Source: Ferrimonas sediminum (GTDB taxonomy: Bacteria; Pseudomonadota; Gammaproteobacteria; Enterobacterales; Shewanellaceae). Taken from it: DNA of 64,000 nucleotides. Position 1 is the first letter of the stretch. Every line of letters starts with the position of its first letter. A model generated the notes under the pieces. That model did no database searches, was not told the origin of the DNA, and saw only the letters and a program-made list of their open reading frames with translations. A program made the position numbers and the translations under genes. The DNA lies in NCBI RefSeq assembly GCF_900100175.1, contig NZ_FNEM01000003.1, forward strand, positions 14,725 through 78,724, given 5' to 3'. Below are positions 59,796 through 64,000 of the stretch, one piece after another.

Positions 59796-60068
59796 ATCCC
59801 ACCTCAACCATTTATTGTCCCTAAAGTGTACCTGAGTGGCCCACGCAAACAATCACTTACACAGTTTTATCCGTTGACTTGCATCCGGTTTTGCAGCGCC
59901 AGTCGCTTTTCCCTCCGCCGCCAACAGCAGGGTCTGGGCATGAACCGGATTCCGGATGGTATAGATACCCTCCCTGGCGACGACAGGTTTAGAAACCGTG
60001 AACAAGCTGTGGTATTTTTGCCACTCCCTGCGTCTATCCGCAACAATAAATTACAACAGGAACACCGC

Positions 60069-62435
60069 GTGTCATTTCGATCTCTTTTTCTGGGACTGTC
60101 CCTTGTGGGATCAGCCGCCATGGCGGCCGATCCCCTGTCGGTTGCCACCGACCCCTTCCGTCAGCTGGATGAACTGCTGCCCACCCCCACAGTATACCGA
60201 ACCGCATCGGGCCAACCCGGCCACCAATACTGGCAACAGCAGGCTGACTACCGCATCCAGGTTTCCCTGGATGACAGCAACCAGTCGCTGTCAGGAAAAG
60301 AGACCATCAGCTATCAGAACCACTCTCCGGATCGGCTGAGATACCTGTGGGTTGCCCTGGATCAGAATAAATTCCGTCAGGACTCCCTGGCCAACCGCAT
60401 GCGAACGGTCACCGTTGCCCGCGAAGGCGACCAGGCCAATCGCGTCGACATGGGCAGCTACCGCCGCGCCCTGGAAACCCAGACTCACCCGGCCGGCGTT
60501 ACCCTCTCTCTGGTGGCCGATGGCCAGGGTAAGCCATTACCCTACACCGTGGTCGATACCATGATGCGGGTCGACCTTGCCACGCCGCTGGAACCGGGCC
60601 AGGCCACCGAACTCACCATTCACTGGCAGTATCAGATTCATGAACAAAAAGCCCTGGGCGGTCGCTCCGGCTATGAGTATTTTGAGCGGGACGACAACTA
60701 CCTGTATGAAGTTGCCCAATGGTTCCCCCGCATGGCGGTGTACAGCGATGCCCACGGCTGGCACAACAAGCCCTTCCTGCGCCACGGGGAGTTCACCCTG
60801 GAGTTTGGCGACTACGACGTCAGCATTACGGTGCCCGCCGACCACATCGTCAGCGCCACCGGCCAACTGACCAATCCACAGCAGGTGCTAAGCGACACAC
60901 AGCAGCAGCGGCTACAACAAGCCAGAACCGCCGCCAAGCCGATAAAAATCATTACTCTGGATGAAGCGCTGGCCAATGAAAAGCGCCGTGCCAGCACCAC
61001 CAAAACCTGGCGATTCAAGGCGGAGAACGTCCGCGATTTCGCCTGGGCCTCCTCGCGCAAATTCCTCTGGGACGCCCAGGGCTTTAAACAGGGTGATACC
61101 GATACGCTGGCGATGTCGTTCTACCCGGAGGAGGCCACTCCGTTGTGGGATCAGTACTCCACCGCTGCCATCATCCATACCCTTGAGGTCTACAACCGCT
61201 ACAGCTTCGACTACCCCTACCCGGTGGCCATCTCGGTCAACGGACCGGTCGGAGGCATGGAGTACCCGATGATCTCCTTTAACGGCCCCAGACCGGAGAT
61301 CAACAAAGAGGATCGTAGCGATCGCACCTGGTCCAGACGCACCAAATATGGCCTGATCACGGTGATCATTCATGAAGTTGGCCACAACTACTTTCCGATG
61401 ATCGTCAACTCCGATGAACGACAGTGGACCTGGATGGATGAGGGCATCAACACCTTCGTGCAGTACCTGGCAGAGCAAAGCTGGGAGGCAGACTACCCCT
61501 CCAAAGGCGGAGAACCCCGCCACATCACCGGCTACATGAAGAGCGATGGCCAGGTGCCGATCATGTCCAACTCAGAATCGATTCTGCAGTTTGGCAACAA
61601 TGCCTACTCCAAGCCGGCCACCGCCCTCAACATTTTGCGCGAAACCATTCTCGGCCGGGAACTGTTTGACTTTGCATTTCGCGAATACGCCGAACGCTGG
61701 AAGTTCAAACGACCGATGCCGGCGGACTTTTTCCGCACCATGGAGGACGCCTCCGGTGTGGATCTGGACTGGTTCTGGCGCGGCTGGTTCTACACCACCA
61801 ATCACGTCGACATCAGCATCGACGACGTACGCCAGTTCAGCGTCAACACCCAGGATCCTGACATCGAGTCCCAGTGGCAACGTCAGCAGGAGCAGGAGAA
61901 GCCGGAAACCATCACCGATCAGCGCAACCAGGGCATGAGCCGGTTTACGGACGGCAAACCGGAGCTGTTCGACTTCTACAATGAGCACGACAAGTTCACC
62001 GCCACCAATGCCGACCGCAATACCTACCGTAAGGATCTCGGCAAACTGGAGCCCTTTGAGCGCGAACTGCTTAAAGACGACCACAACGTCTATCTGCTGG
62101 ACTTCAGCAACCGCGGCGGTCTGGTGATGCCGATTCTGCTGCAGCTCAGCTATGACGACGGCAGCAGCGAACGCCTGACCCTGCCCGCCGAGATCTGGGT
62201 CAAAGACGCCAGCCAGGTCACCAGCATGCTGATTCGCCCCAAGGGCAAGCAGTTGACCCAGGTCGTGGTGGATCCCCATTGGCAAACCGCCGATGTGGAC
62301 ACCGGCAACAACCACTTTCCACGCCGAATTCAGCCATCGCGATTGCAGCTGTTTAAGGAGAAGAAAAAGAAAAACATGATGCAGAAACAGCGCGAAGTCC
62401 TGAAGACTCCCGCTCAGGATGAAGATGACTCATGA
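60069..62435 (+). CDS. M1-family zinc metallopeptidase
   Basis: A 788-residue secreted aminopeptidase-like enzyme. A signal peptide (MSFRSLFLGLSLVGSAAMA) is followed by the M1 N-terminal beta domain and the gluzincin catalytic domain. HEVGH is at 435-439 and the third zinc ligand E458 is in WMDEG, the exact HExxH-18-E spacing. The exopeptidase motif is GGMEY where GxMEN is usual, so aminopeptidase activity may be altered. The start is a GTG at 60069 with AGGA seven bases upstream; the frame continues to 59604 but without family sequence. The basic C-terminus overlaps the DUF6702-like gene (ATGA). Confidence 0.9.
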   Translation: MSFRSLFLGLSLVGSAAMAADPLSVATDPFRQLDELLPTPTVYRTASGQPGHQYWQQQADYRIQVSLDDSNQSLSGKETISYQNHSPDRLRYLWVALDQNKFRQDSLANRMRTVTVAREGDQANRVDMGSYRRALETQTHPAGVTLSLVADGQGKPLPYTVVDTMMRVDLATPLEPGQATELTIHWQYQIHEQKALGGRSGYEYFERDDNYLYEVAQWFPRMAVYSDAHGWHNKPFLRHGEFTLEFGDYDVSITVPADHIVSATGQLTNPQQVLSDTQQQRLQQARTAAKPIKIITLDEALANEKRRASTTKTWRFKAENVRDFAWASSRKFLWDAQGFKQGDTDTLAMSFYPEEATPLWDQYSTAAIIHTLEVYNRYSFDYPYPVAISVNGPVGGMEYPMISFNGPRPEINKEDRSDRTWSRRTKYGLITVIIHEVGHNYFPMIVNSDERQWTWMDEGINTFVQYLAEQSWEADYPSKGGEPRHITGYMKSDGQVPIMSNSESILQFGNNAYSKPATALNILRETILGRELFDFAFREYAERWKFKRPMPADFFRTMEDASGVDLDWFWRGWFYTTNHVDISIDDVRQFSVNTQDPDIESQWQRQQEQEKPETITDQRNQGMSRFTDGKPELFDFYNEHDKFTATNADRNTYRKDLGKLEPFERELLKDDHNVYLLDFSNRGGLVMPILLQLSYDDGSSERLTLPAEIWVKDASQVTSMLIRPKGKQLTQVVVDPHWQTADVDTGNNHFPRRIQPSRLQLFKEKKKKNMMQKQREVLKTPAQDEDDS

Positions 62436-62929
62436 AACGGCTTATCACCACGATGTGTTTGTTACTGCTGGCGCTGCCGTGTTGGAGTCATCGCTATCAC
62501 TTTGGCATGACCCAAATGAGCCTGAGCGCCGATGGCACCAGCCTGGAGGTCGTGCATCGCTACAATGCCAATGACATGAGCCAGGCATTGGCGCTGCAGG
62601 CCGACGAGGGCTTCGAAGACAACGAGGCCCGACTGCGGGCCTACTTAAACCAGCACTTTGTTGTTCTCGATAACGACGACCGGGTCATCGCGCCGCAATG
62701 GGTCGGCCAGGAGTCGGATGTACGGGACCTGTGGATCTACCAGGAGCTGCCGCTAACCGAGCGGCTGCGCGCTCAGTTCAGCCAAGGAGTCCGCGTCGGC
62801 GTCACGCTGCTGTTCGAACTGGAGCCCTCACAAGTCAACACCCTGACACTGCAGAGCCACGGCACCCTGCAGACCTGGCAGCTGGACAGGCGTCAACCCG
62901 CGGCCACAGTGCAGCTGAAGCGGCACTGA
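62432..62929 (+). CDS. DUF6702-like exported protein
   Basis: A 165-residue protein with a signal peptide ending near CWS. The mature protein begins HRYHFGMTQMSLSADG and is a single beta-rich domain resembling DUF6702, which is often encoded after an M1-type peptidase. Its start overlaps the peptidase stop by four bases, so the two are co-translated and probably act together in the periplasm. The function is unknown. Confidence 0.75.
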   Translation: MKRLITTMCLLLLALPCWSHRYHFGMTQMSLSADGTSLEVVHRYNANDMSQALALQADEGFEDNEARLRAYLNQHFVVLDNDDRVIAPQWVGQESDVRDLWIYQELPLTERLRAQFSQGVRVGVTLLFELEPSQVNTLTLQSHGTLQTWQLDRRQPAATVQLKRH

Positions 62930-63154
62930 TTACTGGCCCGGAGTGCACACCCGGGCCATCAATAACGCATCAACGTACCGGCCGTCCCGGAAGGCGTACT
63001 TACGGGCACGGCCCTCCTGCTCGAATCCCTGTTTGCGATACAGCGCCAGTGCCGCGGAGTTATCCGCATAGACCTCCAGCTCAATGCGCCTCAAGGCCAG
63101 CCAGTTATCGGCCAGATCCAGCAGGGCCGTCAGCAGCGCACTGCCCACTCCCAT
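62930..63154 (-). pseudogene. Truncated GNAT acetyltransferase
   Basis: Only the last 74 residues of a RimI/YhhY-like acetyltransferase remain. They start inside the acetyl-CoA loop (MGVGSALLTALLDLA) and include ELEVYADNSAALALYRKQGF. The family is normally about 160 residues. A TGA lies two codons upstream in the same frame, and no N-terminal half is found between here and serS. The gene has lost its 5' half and is probably inactive. Confidence 0.8.
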
Positions 63155-63191
63155 ACCTCATGACCGGCCGTATTTCGCAAGCTCTGAACGC

Positions 63192-63218
63192 AAAAAGCCC
63201 GGCTGGATGCCGGGCTTT
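63192..63218. terminator. serS terminator
   Basis: An 8-bp stem (AGCCCGGC at 63196-63203 with GCCGGGCT at 63209-63216), flanked by A- and T-runs. It terminates serS leftwards and may work both ways. Confidence 0.9.
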
Positions 63219-63239
63219 TGGGTGTCACTCTGTGTGCAC

Positions 63240-64000
<761 letters not shown>

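Noticed and set aside
59604-60068. Upstream extension of the M1 peptidase frame
   Set aside because: It overlaps the YhbS-like gene in antisense and would bury the signal peptide that begins at the GTG at 60069.

Overview
The window looks like a chromosomal segment of a GC-rich, Gram-negative, probably marine gammaproteobacterium of the Alteromonadales (Ferrimonas/Shewanella-like). This is inferred from gene content only: a BCCT osmolyte carrier, a Kef-type antiporter, a DcaP-like porin, a flagellin, class I fumarase, the PunR/PunC pair, AsnS, RsgA and SerS. No rRNA, tRNA, CRISPR array, complete insertion sequence or prophage was seen.

Layout. 1-693: two 70-base hairpin repeats and degraded sequence. 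694-14556: mostly housekeeping and membrane genes: BCCT transporter, exonuclease with a cNMP/CBS/DUF294 protein, a YiaV/YiaW-like pair, a Kef antiporter with its flavodoxin-like subunit, a Nudix-HAD fusion, MAPEG and an AraC-type regulator. 14953-23874: a solitary flagellin, a porin, an S9 peptidase, fumarase, and a periplasmic sulfurtransferase paired with a hybrid histidine kinase. 24069-26964: a tight operon of TlpA-like thioredoxin, DUF4266 lipoprotein, DUF3570 outer-membrane protein and ApbE. The DUF3570 protein carries an ApbE-type flavinylation motif (DVLTGAS). 27038-36562: pabB, nudL, asnS, a Dcp-like M3 peptidase, rsgA behind a possible attenuator leader, and three small envelope proteins.

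36597-54746 is a nearly gapless minus-strand aryl polyene (APE) pigment cluster. Its order matches apeC to apeR: chain-length factor, acyltransferase, two ACPs, membrane protein, aryl-CoA/ACP ligase, dehydratase, glycosyltransferase/acyltransferase, thioesterase, LolA-like carrier, MMPL exporter, lipoprotein, ketosynthase, dehydratase, ketoreductase and ketosynthase. Extra parts are an MIO aromatic ammonia-lyase, a FADH2-halogenase-like flavoprotein with a WxWxIP motif, and a terminal B12-type radical SAM protein. A divergent phosphopantetheinyl transferase would activate the two ACPs. The likely product is an aryl polyene lipid, possibly halogenated, moved to the outer membrane.

54797-64000: a lipoprotein hydrolase, a small-ORF/remnant zone, punC and punR around a clear LysR-type operator, a YhbS-like acetyltransferase, an M1 peptidase with a DUF6702-like partner, a truncated acetyltransferase, and the 3' part of serS, which runs off the right edge.

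The best candidates for new biology are the predicted flavinylated DUF3570 operon and the tailoring enzymes of the aryl polyene cluster.
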